A stretch of 45,500 bases of DNA from Microvirga pakistanensis. GTDB taxonomy: Bacteria; Pseudomonadota; Alphaproteobacteria; Rhizobiales; Beijerinckiaceae. Location: the NCBI RefSeq assembly GCF_004458765.1, contig NZ_SPJX01000387.1, positions 1 through 45,500 on the forward strand. The letters run 5' to 3'. Positions 36,722-44,973 of the stretch are shown in pieces. A program made the position numbers and the translations under genes. The notes below the pieces were generated by a model, which saw only the letters and a program-made list of their open reading frames with translations, had not been told where the DNA came from and made no database searches. Numbering within the stretch: the first letter of the stretch is position 1; every line of letters begins with the position of its first letter.

Positions 36722-36994
36722 CCTAGTCGTAAACCGCCCGAGAGTACATTGCGGAGCTGGTCGAGGTCCACGCCGGAGACCTAGCCAAGAGCAAGCGCTT
36801 CGCATATGGCCTGGATGTTGATGGCGCAAACGAGCTGGCCGCAGAGCTTGACCGTCTGCCCGGCCCGGTCTCACCCACGTGGGTAATCGTCGTGCCCATG
36901 GCACGGAAATACGGTTCGACGCGCTCGAAGGCATCCCTGTCTCCCCCGGACCATGATCGATAGAGCGGCATTCTTGGCGCCGAAGGGGGCTACC
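36722..36994 (-). pseudogene. Fragment of a 3-hydroxyisobutyrate dehydrogenase-like gene
   Basis: Read on the minus strand in three frames, this stretch reconstitutes a central block of the beta-hydroxyacid dehydrogenase family. It gives FGAKNAALSIMV, then SGGDRDAFERVEPYFRAMGTTITHVGETGPG, then VKLCGQLVCAINIQAICEALALG, a stop, and VSGVDLDQLRNVLSGG. Two frameshifts, a stop and the loss of both ends (including the NAD-binding N-terminus) make it non-functional. It is probably a leftover of a deletion caused by the adjacent IS6 copy. Confidence 0.65.
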
Positions 36995-37047
36995 TATACT
37001 GAGATGTATGGTCCTAATCTTTGTTATTCTTCATGTGCCTTGATGAA

Positions 37048-37525
37048 TTATGATGGATGCTGATGGACGAAATGTGGACCATCTCCATGGCGTTTGAGCG
37101 CCCTGCGCAGGAGCCGTTTGGCGGCAGTCACATTGCGCCGTTCGCTGAACCAGAACTCGACCGTGTCGCCATGGCCGTCGATGGCGCGGTACAAGTACAT
37201 CCAGCGACCGCGAACTTTGACATACGTCTCATCAACATGCCACGTCCGGCTGACGGCTCGCTTGCGTGGGTTAAACTGCTCCAGCAGAAGCGGAGCGTAG
37301 TGGACGGTCCAGCGCTGAATGGTGGCGTGATCCACCGCCACGCCCCGCTCGGCCATCATCTCTTCCAGGTTCCTCAGGCTCAGGCCGTAAGCGAGGTACC
37401 ACCGGACGCACAGCAGGATCACCGAGCGATCGACGTGACGGCCTTTGAAAATCTGCACCTCTGGAGCATGCCCGAGGCGTATACCGAACTCAGTTACGGA
37501 AGGGTTTGCGGCAGGTCCGTTTTTG
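37048..37525 (-). pseudogene. IS6-family transposase, 3' truncated
   Basis: Minus-strand translation gives a clean IS6 N-terminal and central region: FKGRHVDRSVILLCVRWYLAYGLSLRNLEEMMAERG, the HATIQRW helix, the first catalytic Asp in HVDETYVKVRGRWMYLYRAIDG and the RRNVTAAKRLLRRALKRHGD block. It then runs into unrelated HFVHQHPS and a stop. The third catalytic residue (Glu in the NNxxEQDHR block) is missing. A terminal-repeat-like GCCGCAAACC...AACTGAGTTC lies near 37515-37490. The open frame extends upstream to 37791, but those extra residues belong to other sequence. Confidence 0.75.
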
Positions 37526-37754
37526 CTGCCTCGTCGGCTCACCCAAGGCCGCAAACTGGTGCGAATACGTGTCACGTTCGAACAGGTCGGCCGCCCACTG
37601 CTGCCTGCGTAACCGCCGCCGCACTCCGCTCGGTCTGAGATTCGGTACGCCGCGTACTGCTGGGTCGAGCCACAGTTCGATCTTACGACGTCACAATCGA
37701 TGGACGCGGACAACCCGTGAGAGGCCATCGTCGTTAGCTGACCCCGATACCCGG

Positions 37755-37915
37755 ATCCGTCGCAAATTTGTTGTTTCAGAGTTTCAGCCAACCCATTCTG
37801 GGCTCAGCGATGGGGAGTGCCGTGTTCAAGGGCAGGCATTTTGGTCGACCTGTGATCCTGCTCTGCGTCTGACGGGACCTGGTCTATGATCTCAGCCTCC
37901 GGACTTTAGGAGATC
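37755..37915 (+). pseudogene. 5' end fragment of a second IS6 element
   Basis: A terminal sequence (CGTCGCAAATTTGTTGTTTCAGAGTTTC, split here for reference at 37758-37785) matches the end of the minus-strand IS6 fragment near 41829. It is followed by transposase-like coding sequence FKGRHFGRPVILLCV, then an in-frame TGA and RDLVYDLSLRTLG. Only the first about 35 codons remain. It is head-to-head with the fragment at 37048-37525. Confidence 0.65.
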
Positions 37916-38068
37916 GGACCTCCATGCGCCAACTCCTCGCAAACTCGGTTCTTCCCGGTATAAACTGGCGGCCCCGGGGTTGTTCGCTTGTTGATCAGGG
38001 CTCGCTTCCCTATTGTGTTTCTCTGGTGAGATTACCGATCCACGTCAGCCGAGAAAAGGCGGTGAGGT

Positions 38069-40558
38069 ATGACCGATCCCAGCGTGAGGGGCTCATCCGG
38101 ATCGTCCGGCGGCAAGAACACTGAGAGCACATCCATCGGAGTAGGGCCCTCTACTGACTACTTCGTAAGCCGACGCGGCGCCGATGCGCTCATCGCACAA
38201 GAGGTCGCCCAGGTTCTGATCGACGCGGGCTACACGGCCTTCGTCCAAGACTTCGACATTCCCTATACGGCGAACTTTCTCGCCGCTATACATAGGGCGC
38301 TGAAGCACTGCCGCCATTTCATCGTACTGCTGACCAAGGACTATGATGCGTCTGATTTCACCCTTGCGGAGCTGACCAACTTCCTGGCCGCCGCTGCCAG
38401 GGCCGGCGGCGAACGCCGCCTTGTCGTCCTCCGTCTTGAGGATGTCGCGCCTGAAGGTCTCCTAGCTGGTGTCGTTTATGGCGATCTCGTGGGTATCACG
38501 GACCCCGAAGAGCGCAAGGGGCGCATCCTCGCGGCAGCCGAAGGACACCCCCCGACAGCAGCCCGCCGGCCCAAGATCTTCAATGTGCCGCAGCGAGATC
38601 TCAACTTCACCGGACGAGAAAGCCGTCTGTCCAAGCTCCATCAGTTGCTTATGAGCACCGAGCAGACACCTGCTATCACCCAGGTTGCGATTTGCGGTCT
38701 TGGCGGAATCGGCAAAACCTCCCTTGCGGCTGAATATGCTCAGCGCCATGGCGGCGAATATGCTGGCGTCTGGTGGGCCCCAGCGGAGAGCCGGACCGTT
38801 CTTCTCGCCAGCCTAGCGGCGTTGGCGGGCCGGCTCGATTTGCGCTTCGCCGAGGAAGCCGACCAGGAGAAGGCTGCCCACGCAGGTCTGGCTTATCTCG
38901 CTCGTTCGGCTGTGCCGTACCTGCTTATCTACGATAATGTCGAATCCCCCGATGTGCTCAACAACCTTCTGCCTTCGGCAGGGGCACGAGTTCTGCTGAC
39001 AACACGATGGACGGACTGGAGTGGTCGGGCGGCGGAGATGGAGCTGGATGCACTCGGATGCGAGGCGGCTGTGGACCTCCTACAGAAGCGGGCAGGGCGC
39101 GTGGATGAGCCGGGTGCCGCGCGGCTGGCTGAGTCGCTCGGCTATCTGCCGCTAGCGCTGGACCATGCGGGTGCTTACTGCCGTCTAAGCGGCGTGAGCT
39201 TCGACGCCTATCGCGAGAAGATCGACGCGTATATTTCTAAGTCTCCAAAGGGTGCAGCCTATCCGGCAAGTGTTGCGGCGACCTTCGGGCTTGCCATCGA
39301 CAAAGCCGTGATCGAACAGCCCGCTGCTGAAACCATGCTCGGTTTCTGCGCTTTTCTAGCGCCGGAGGCCATTCCGCTCGATCTTATCACCGGTGAGATC
39401 TCGGATGAGGACGAGTGTGCTGAGGCGCTGATAGCCCTCACGGCCGTATCGCTTATCCAGCATTCGAAGTTAGATGGTGGCGAGCCCGCGATTTCCTTGC
39501 ACCGTCTCGTGCAAGCCGCCATGCGTGGACGCCTCACTGTCCGAGCCGAGATAGCAGCAACTGTCGAAAGAGTGATCCGCCGACTCGTCGGGACTTTCCC
39601 GAAGACAGGCTACAGAGAGACTAGCACGTGGCCTCGGTGTGCTGCGCTCCTGCCACATGTGCTGGCGCTGCGCGAATTGATCCATCAGGGCTCAGGCTCG
39701 GCGGAGCTGGCTGAGCTTCTCAACAATGCTGGCAGTTATCTTCATGGGCGTGGCCGTTACGGCGAGGCGGAGCCTCTGTACAAGGAAGCACTTGCCATTG
39801 GCGAGAAAAGCCTCGGCCGCGAGCATCCCGATCTCGCAGCCGGGCGCAACAATCTCGCCCTTCTCTATAGCAACACCGGCCGTTATTCCGAGGCGGAATC
39901 GCTGTTCCAGGAGGCGCTCGCAGTCAGTGAGAAGAGCTTCGGCCGCGAGCATACCGATGTCGCTATCTGGCTCAACAATCTTGCTAACCTCTATAGTGAA
40001 ACTGGCCGCTATGCCGAGGCGGAGCCTCTGTTCAAGGAAGCACTTGCCATTGGCGAGAAAAGCCTCGGCCGCCAGCATCCCTATGTTGGCACCTGGCTCA
40101 ACAGTATGGCCAACCTCTATTACGCCTCTGGCCGTTACGCCGAGGCGGAAACACTGTTCCAGGAGGCACTTGCTATTGCCGAGAAGTGCCTCGGCAAGGA
40201 ACACCCCGATGTCGCCAGCCGTCTCAACAATCTCGCCAACCTCTACAGTGAGACTGGTCGTTATACTGAGGCGGAGGCGCTATTCAAGGAAGCACTTGCA
40301 GCCAGTGAAAAGAATCTCGGCCGCGAGCATCCCGAGGTCGCCACTTGGCTCAACAATCTTGCCAACCTCTACTATGCCTCTGGCCGTTATTCCGAAGCGG
40401 AGACGCTGTTCAGGGAGGCCCTCGACATCGGCCAGAAGAGCCTCGGTCGTGAACACCCAGATTTCGAAACGTATCTCGTCAATCTGTCGTGCTTGCTGGG
40501 GAAATTAGGCCGCTACGAGGAAGCAGAAGCACTCAGACGCACTCACGGTTTGGGATAA
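38069..40558 (+). CDS. TIR / NB-ARC / TPR signalling ATPase (bacterial NLR-like protein)
   Basis: An 829-residue three-part protein. Residues 29-150 form a TIR domain (DYFVSRRGAD, QDFDIPYTANF, the putative NADase glutamate E101 in FTLAELTNF). Residues about 175-500 form an NB-ARC-type STAND ATPase: Walker A GLGGIGKTS (210-218), Walker B YLLIYDN (284-290), sensor LLTTR (309-313), GYLPLALDHAG (358-368) and an MHD-like ISLHRLVQ (475-482). Residues about 546-825 hold seven 42-residue TPR repeats of the kinesin-light-chain type, each with a GRYxEAE core. STAND proteins oligomerise when the repeat domain senses a trigger, and TIR effectors typically deplete NAD. It has no signal peptide or TM segment. 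AAAAGG precedes the ATG by 9 bases. No partner gene is adjacent. Confidence 0.9.
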   Translation: MTDPSVRGSSGSSGGKNTESTSIGVGPSTDYFVSRRGADALIAQEVAQVLIDAGYTAFVQDFDIPYTANFLAAIHRALKHCRHFIVLLTKDYDASDFTLAELTNFLAAAARAGGERRLVVLRLEDVAPEGLLAGVVYGDLVGITDPEERKGRILAAAEGHPPTAARRPKIFNVPQRDLNFTGRESRLSKLHQLLMSTEQTPAITQVAICGLGGIGKTSLAAEYAQRHGGEYAGVWWAPAESRTVLLASLAALAGRLDLRFAEEADQEKAAHAGLAYLARSAVPYLLIYDNVESPDVLNNLLPSAGARVLLTTRWTDWSGRAAEMELDALGCEAAVDLLQKRAGRVDEPGAARLAESLGYLPLALDHAGAYCRLSGVSFDAYREKIDAYISKSPKGAAYPASVAATFGLAIDKAVIEQPAAETMLGFCAFLAPEAIPLDLITGEISDEDECAEALIALTAVSLIQHSKLDGGEPAISLHRLVQAAMRGRLTVRAEIAATVERVIRRLVGTFPKTGYRETSTWPRCAALLPHVLALRELIHQGSGSAELAELLNNAGSYLHGRGRYGEAEPLYKEALAIGEKSLGREHPDLAAGRNNLALLYSNTGRYSEAESLFQEALAVSEKSFGREHTDVAIWLNNLANLYSETGRYAEAEPLFKEALAIGEKSLGRQHPYVGTWLNSMANLYYASGRYAEAETLFQEALAIAEKCLGKEHPDVASRLNNLANLYSETGRYTEAEALFKEALAASEKNLGREHPEVATWLNNLANLYYASGRYSEAETLFREALDIGQKSLGREHPDFETYLVNLSCLLGKLGRYEEAEALRRTHGLG
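39704..40540 (+). repeat. Seven tandem 126-base repeats encoding TPR units
   Basis: The 3' third of the TIR-NB-ARC gene is built from seven in-frame units of 126 bases. Some are almost identical at DNA level: 39764-39828 and 40016-40080 (unit 1 and unit 3) differ at only two of 65 positions. Units alternate between two flavours (SETGRY and YASGRY preceding cores), which hints at duplication of unit pairs. Confidence 0.85.
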
Positions 40559-40784
40559 ACTCGCTGGGGGAGGCGTTTACGAACCTTTCTATGTTCCCAA
40601 CCCGAAGGAAGCGTGACCATCAGGCCTGCTTGAGTGCTATCTTCAAGTGAAGAGAACTTACTTTCTCCTATCGGATTTGAGCATGGAACAGTTCAAGTAT
40701 CTTTAACTTGAGATATCCGATTATTCCTCAACCAATTAATTCTTGAGTTGATGATGTTCACAGGTTGCTTCTAGGACAACTTCC
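40559..40784. promoter_or_regulatory. AT-rich gap with nested inverted repeats before the FecR-domain gene
   Basis: This gap is noticeably AT-rich from 40640 on. ATCGGAT (40670-40676) and ATCCGAT (40715-40721) form an outer inverted repeat, enclosing an inner one, TCAAGT (40693-40698) and ACTTGA (40706-40711). The TCAAG/CTTGA core occurs five times between 40629 and 40746. It could be a terminator for the TIR gene, an operator for the FecR-domain gene, or both. Confidence 0.4.
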
Positions 40785-41369
40785 ATGACGAAGCCGAGGT
40801 TCGCCGATCATCTAATGCACCTTCCTGCTGGCGCGCCGCTTCTCATGATGCTCGCAAGTCTCACATGTCTGTTTATTCCCAGCGGGTCGTTAGCTCAAGG
40901 AACTCAGTGTCCACCGCAGCCAGCGGACGCTCCAAAGCGGCAAATCGTGCGCTGCCCGGACGGCCTGACCATCGAAGCCGATGCAGGCGCCAAGTATACG
41001 CTCTTGGATCGTAATCAGGATGGCCAGCCTGATGCGGCCAACTTGGAAAGCGGTGCGCTTTTCGTTGATGCACCAGCGCGCTCCGGCAGGTTACCTTTCC
41101 GCATCTTGACGCCACAGACAGTCGCCACAGCGCGCGGCACTCAGTGGGCGGTTGACGTCAGCGGCGGCAAGACAGCGGTCTTCGTGGTCAGTGGTCTCGT
41201 CTTTGTCCGGCGCGCCAACCTTCCCAGAGGCGCCAGATCCAACTCTGGGCAGAGCGTCAATCTCGAACCGGGCCAAGGTGTTGATGTAGAACTAGGCGTA
41301 GCGCCTTTGACAGCTCGACGTTGGCCTGCCGCGCGTGCCTCTGCCCTTTTGGGTCGTTTCGGGCGGTGA
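40785..41369 (+). CDS. Secreted FecR-domain protein
   Basis: A 194-residue exported protein with an N-terminal hydrophobic signal (PAGAPLLMMLASLTCLFIPSGSLAQG, cleavage likely after LAQ/LAQG near residue 38). The FecR domain follows at about 70-170 (PFRILTPQTVATARGTQWAVDVSGGKTAVFVVSGLVFVRR and a SVNLEPGQGVDV end). Unlike FecR anti-sigma factors it has no cytoplasmic helix-bundle domain, so it is probably a periplasmic beta-rich protein. AGGA lies eight bases before the ATG. The penicillin-binding protein gene follows in the same direction, separated by an IS-debris gap. Confidence 0.75.
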   Translation: MTKPRFADHLMHLPAGAPLLMMLASLTCLFIPSGSLAQGTQCPPQPADAPKRQIVRCPDGLTIEADAGAKYTLLDRNQDGQPDAANLESGALFVDAPARSGRLPFRILTPQTVATARGTQWAVDVSGGKTAVFVVSGLVFVRRANLPRGARSNSGQSVNLEPGQGVDVELGVAPLTARRWPAARASALLGRFGR

Positions 41370-41522
41370 TGCCAATAGCGTTGCTTTGGGCTGAACCAGG
41401 TGACCGGCAGCGTACCGCGGCTAACCTAAAATGTTTGGCTTGCTTGCTGTAAATGCCGTCGGGCACAATGCGGGTGGTGTCACATTAACCCGAGGATGGA
41501 GAGAGGCCTTAGACGGGGTGGC

Positions 41523-41624
41523 ATGATCAAGCCTGTCAGCTACAAACGCCATCGCTTCCCGCCCCAGATCATTGCCCACGGAGTGTCCAGCAGTTCGGGT
41601 GATTACCGAATAACCCACCTGTGA
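41523..41624 (+). pseudogene. N-terminal shard of an IS6 transposase
   Basis: The frame starting at the ATG gives SYKRHRFPPQIIAHGV, the hallmark N-terminus of one IS6 subgroup (the same subgroup as the remnant at 14120-14605). It then drifts and stops. Only about 20 recognisable codons remain, and the reading is interrupted by an oppositely oriented IS6 fragment. Confidence 0.6.
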
Positions 41625-41829
41625 ATGGTCGCATGATCGACCGAGATGCCGCACTCGGCCGTCATCTCCTTCAGGTTCCGCAGGCTCAGGCCGTAAGCCA
41701 GATACCACTGGACGCAGAGCGGGATCATCGATCGGTCGAAATTCCCGCCCTTGAACACCACGTCCTCCACTACTGCGACCGAGATCTCAGCAGATGAAAC
41801 TCTGAAACAAAACATTTGCGACACATCCA
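41603..41829 (-). pseudogene. 5' end fragment of an IS6 element
   Basis: Minus-strand translation gives FKGGNFDRSMIPLCVQWYLAYGLSLRNLKEMTAECGISVDHATIHRWVIR, the N-terminal helix-turn-helix part of an IS6 transposase, ending at a stop. At its 5' edge near 41829 is the terminal sequence TCGCAAATGTTTTGTTTCAG, matching the plus-strand end at 37758. The catalytic domain is missing. It is a truncated end of the same IS type as the fragments at 37048-37915. Confidence 0.7.
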
Positions 41830-42033
41830 CGTTCAGAGGTGGTGCCGCTCAACAAAGGCGAGAAGCACGAGGTGAGGCTGTGTCCCTTCGTTAAGGCAAT
41901 AGTGCGAGCGGACTATAGAGCCCTGAGACACAGCAACTTAACTTGGCAGTAACATCATACCGGTTTCGGCCATAGTTTTCTTGTTTGTTGAGGGCCTAAG
42001 CGCCGAATCGGTCGGCGCGTCACAGGGCCTCAA

Positions 42034-43953
42034 ATGACCCGCGCTCTGGCTCTTGCCACTGCTTTCCTGCTCGCCAGCCTCTCCCACTCACCCATCGCAC
42101 AGGCCGCAGATCCGGTTCACTTCTGGGATCTCCAGCCTCGATCCCTGCGCCTCCTGGTGGCCTCGCCCCAGGTAATGGTCACCCGCACCAGGACGGGATG
42201 GGACGCCTACTGCCGCTGCCCAGTCATTCTTTCACCTTCAGAGATCCCTGAGGTGATGAAGAAGGCGATCGTCGCCGTCGAGGATAAGCGCTACTTCAAC
42301 CACGGCGGCGTTGATGTTGCCGCGCTGCTGTCCGTGCTCAAAGGCGGCCTCACCCGAGGTGGCAGCACGATCCCGATGCAATTGCTCAAAAACCTAGTGT
42401 TCCACGATCTGCGCGCCAGTGACGTGCTCACGCGTCTCGAGCGTAAAGGTGCGGAGGTCTGGTACGCCGGCCTTTTTGATGAGGCCGTCGGCAAGGAGGA
42501 ACTTCTGGCCGCCTACCTCAATCAGATCGAGTTCGGTGGACGCGATATCGTCGGGCTGTACCGGGCGAGCCGGCACTACTTCCGCAAAGAACCCAAGGAC
42601 CTGACGCTGTACGAGGCCGCTCTGCTGGCCGGCATGGTCAAGGCGCCGGCCCGGCTCAATCCGCTTCGCGAAAAGACGCGGGAGCGGGCACACGAACGGG
42701 CACTTTTGGTCTTGAATCTCATGGCCCAGCAGGGCCGGATCACTGATAGAGAGCGGCGCCAGGCTGAGAAGGCTGGCATCCGCCCCGGGGTGCTGCCGGA
42801 GTTCAAGATCCAGCCGCAGGCCTTTTCTGAGTGGGTGGTGGAGACCTGGGCCGACAAGTACGTGCAGCCGGGCGAGACGGTCCGTTTTTTTGTCACCCTG
42901 AACCCGCGCGTCCAGCATATTGCGGAGCAACAGCTCAGCAGGCTGGTCAAGGAAGGAGCCGTGCCGCTCCAATATGATGCGGGCGCAGTGATGATGGCGC
43001 CCAATGGGCGGGTGCAGGCGATGATCGGCTCCGTCAACTGGTCCCAGCGGCAGTTCAACAACGCCGTGAAGGCTCGCGTACAGGCTGGCTCAACAGCCAA
43101 GCTGCCGCTGCTGGTTGCCGCCTGCGAGGCCGGCAAATCTCCCGAGAGCCTGGTCATCGACCAGCCGGTCAGAGGGAGCTGGCCGGCGAACGGCGACTTG
43201 GGCTATCGCGGGCAGACGACCCTGAAGGAGGCGATTGCGTCATCGCGCAATGCCGCGGCTGTGCGACTGACGCAGGAGATCGGATCTGACACCGTCGCTG
43301 GGGTCGGCCGGCGCATTGGGATTGATCCGGGCCACGCAGTTGATGCCGGTTTTATCCTCGGCTCGCACTCGAGCAATGTCATGGCCATGACGGCAGCCTA
43401 CACAGCTGTGGCCAATGGCGGCTACCGCATCACTCCATCGGGCGTGCTGGCGGTGGTTGATGGCCGCGGCCAAGTCCGAGCTGACTTTCTCACTCCAATG
43501 AAGAAGAGGGTCATCCCGGAGAAATGCGTTCCGCCCACCCAGGCAGTATTGCGTGAAGTGGTCCAGAGTGGGACCGGGCGCGCGGCGCAGTTGAAGCGCT
43601 GGGCTGCCTACGGGAAGACCGGCACCTCAACCGGCAACGCCGATGCCTGGTTTATCGGCTGGAGCGAGCAGCGGGTGCTTGGCGTTTGGATGGGCCGCCG
43701 TCGCGGTGAGACGGGACACGCTGTTGCGGGTGCGGGTGCACCGGCTGCTTACTTCGGGCGCGTTGCCACTGCCGTGAACGAATGGGCTGAGCGCCAGCAG
43801 AGATTGGAGAAGCAGCGGCTTGCAAGCGCACGTGCAAAGAGAGAGCTTGGGCCGGGCAGGATCGTTGATTGGCTCTCTTACCTCCCGCAGACTATGACCT
43901 TGCCTAATAGCTCATCAACTCAGGAAGGGCCTCTCAGCGAGAAAAAGACTTGA
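42034..43953 (+). CDS. Class A penicillin-binding protein (PBP1-type transglycosylase/transpeptidase)
   Basis: A bifunctional peptidoglycan synthase of 639 residues. The glycosyltransferase 51 domain (about 50-235) has the catalytic Glu83 in VAVEDKRYFNHGG, GGSTIPMQLLKN (109-120) and ELLAAYLNQIEFGG. The transpeptidase domain (about 310-585) has the nucleophile Ser353 in STAK, SRN (404-406) and KTGT (528-531). The N-terminus looks like a signal peptide (AQAAD at 22-26) rather than the usual cytoplasmic-tail-plus-anchor. A CRC pair (C60, C62) precedes the GT domain. It is somewhat short for the class. The C-terminal 60 residues are charged and unrecognised. A weak AGGGCCTCAA precedes the ATG. 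Confidence 0.9.
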   Translation: MTRALALATAFLLASLSHSPIAQAADPVHFWDLQPRSLRLLVASPQVMVTRTRTGWDAYCRCPVILSPSEIPEVMKKAIVAVEDKRYFNHGGVDVAALLSVLKGGLTRGGSTIPMQLLKNLVFHDLRASDVLTRLERKGAEVWYAGLFDEAVGKEELLAAYLNQIEFGGRDIVGLYRASRHYFRKEPKDLTLYEAALLAGMVKAPARLNPLREKTRERAHERALLVLNLMAQQGRITDRERRQAEKAGIRPGVLPEFKIQPQAFSEWVVETWADKYVQPGETVRFFVTLNPRVQHIAEQQLSRLVKEGAVPLQYDAGAVMMAPNGRVQAMIGSVNWSQRQFNNAVKARVQAGSTAKLPLLVAACEAGKSPESLVIDQPVRGSWPANGDLGYRGQTTLKEAIASSRNAAAVRLTQEIGSDTVAGVGRRIGIDPGHAVDAGFILGSHSSNVMAMTAAYTAVANGGYRITPSGVLAVVDGRGQVRADFLTPMKKRVIPEKCVPPTQAVLREVVQSGTGRAAQLKRWAAYGKTGTSTGNADAWFIGWSEQRVLGVWMGRRRGETGHAVAGAGAPAAYFGRVATAVNEWAERQQRLEKQRLASARAKRELGPGRIVDWLSYLPQTMTLPNSSSTQEGPLSEKKT

Positions 43954-44075
43954 GCCACGCGAATCTGGGCGGAATCTATTCTCGCCACTAACAGCTCGAT
44001 CTCGGGTGCTCATGATGCTCATCCGTTATGTCTGTTGCGTGTTCGCCGTTCTGCTTGTCGGAAGCTCCTGCGACG

Positions 44076-44906
44076 GGTTCTGTTGCAGCTTTGAAGCTTC
44101 GCCTGCCCTAGCTATGACGTGAGGGTGCTAAGGGGGCAACGGTGAAGCACAATAACAAGGACCCGTTTAAGGGCCGGCAGTTCACTGTGGAGATCATCCT
44201 ATGAGCGGTGCGCTGGTATCTGCAATTCCCGATCAGCTATCGTGATCTGGAACGCATGCTGGCTGACCGCGGCATTCACGTGGACCACACGACTCTCTTT
44301 CGCTGGATTCAGGCTTATGCACCCGAGATCGACAGGCGCATCCATCCGCACCTGCCGCATGACGAACGAATACAGGAGGGTGGACGAGACATATATTCGG
44401 TTGAAGGGTAAATGGGTCTATCTCTACAGACCGTTGATGCCAGCGCGCAGACGATCGACTGCCTGCTCTCACCCAAGCGGGATGCGGCAGCCGCCTGGCG
44501 GCTCTCCCGCAAGGCGGCTGCCGCACACCGTCAATCCGCGGGCGATCGCGGTCGACAAGAATACTGCTTATCTAAACGCGGCAAAAGCCATGAAGCTGCG
44601 TGGAAAACTCTGGCGCTTTGCCCAACTCCGGCAGGTGATGTTCTTGAATAACATCGTCGAGCAGGATCACCGGCGCATTAAGCGGCTGGTCCGTCCAGGG
44701 CTGGGCTTCAAGAGCTTCACGTCCACCTCGCGGACGATTGCCGGCTATGAGGCTATGGAAATGATCCGGAAGACGCAGGTCGTCAGTGTACCAGCGAACA
44801 ACATGAGGCTCAGCATGATTTCATTACTCACATATTCAGCGCTGCTGCCTAACCTGAGTTCCGATCTGGCCTTCGCTTGAATGACGTCAGAAATTGCAAT
44901 AGATCC
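44076..44906 (+). mobile_element. Decayed IS6-family insertion sequence with both ends
   Basis: About 830 bases, the usual size for IS6. The left end GGTTCTGTTGCAGCTTT at 44076 and the right end AAATTGCAATAGATCC, finishing at 44906, are imperfect inverted repeats (about 12 of 16 matching). Flanking bases show no target duplication. The inside encodes a broken transposase (listed separately). It lies between the penicillin-binding protein gene and the MliC-like gene. Confidence 0.7.
44142..44880 (+). pseudogene. IS6 transposase with in-frame stop and frameshifts
   Basis: Successive pieces of a complete IS6 transposase are recognisable. FKGRQFTVEIIL is followed by a TGA where relatives have Trp or Cys, then AVRWYLQFPISYRDLERMLADRGIHVDHTTLFRW. 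A frame change near 44357 leads to RVDETYIRLKGKWVYLYRP, another near 44435 gives QTIDCLLSPKRDAAAAWRL, and a return near 44520 gives LPHTVNPRAIAVDKN, LNNIVEQDHRRIKRLVRPGLGFKSF and GYEAMEMIRK. All three catalytic blocks persist, so decay is by point changes rather than deletion. Confidence 0.8.
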
Positions 44907-44973
44907 GTTCGGGATGGCAAAACTGCATTAATGTAGCGTTGCTGAAGGCGGGTAGTAGAGAAGGGAATGTCTC

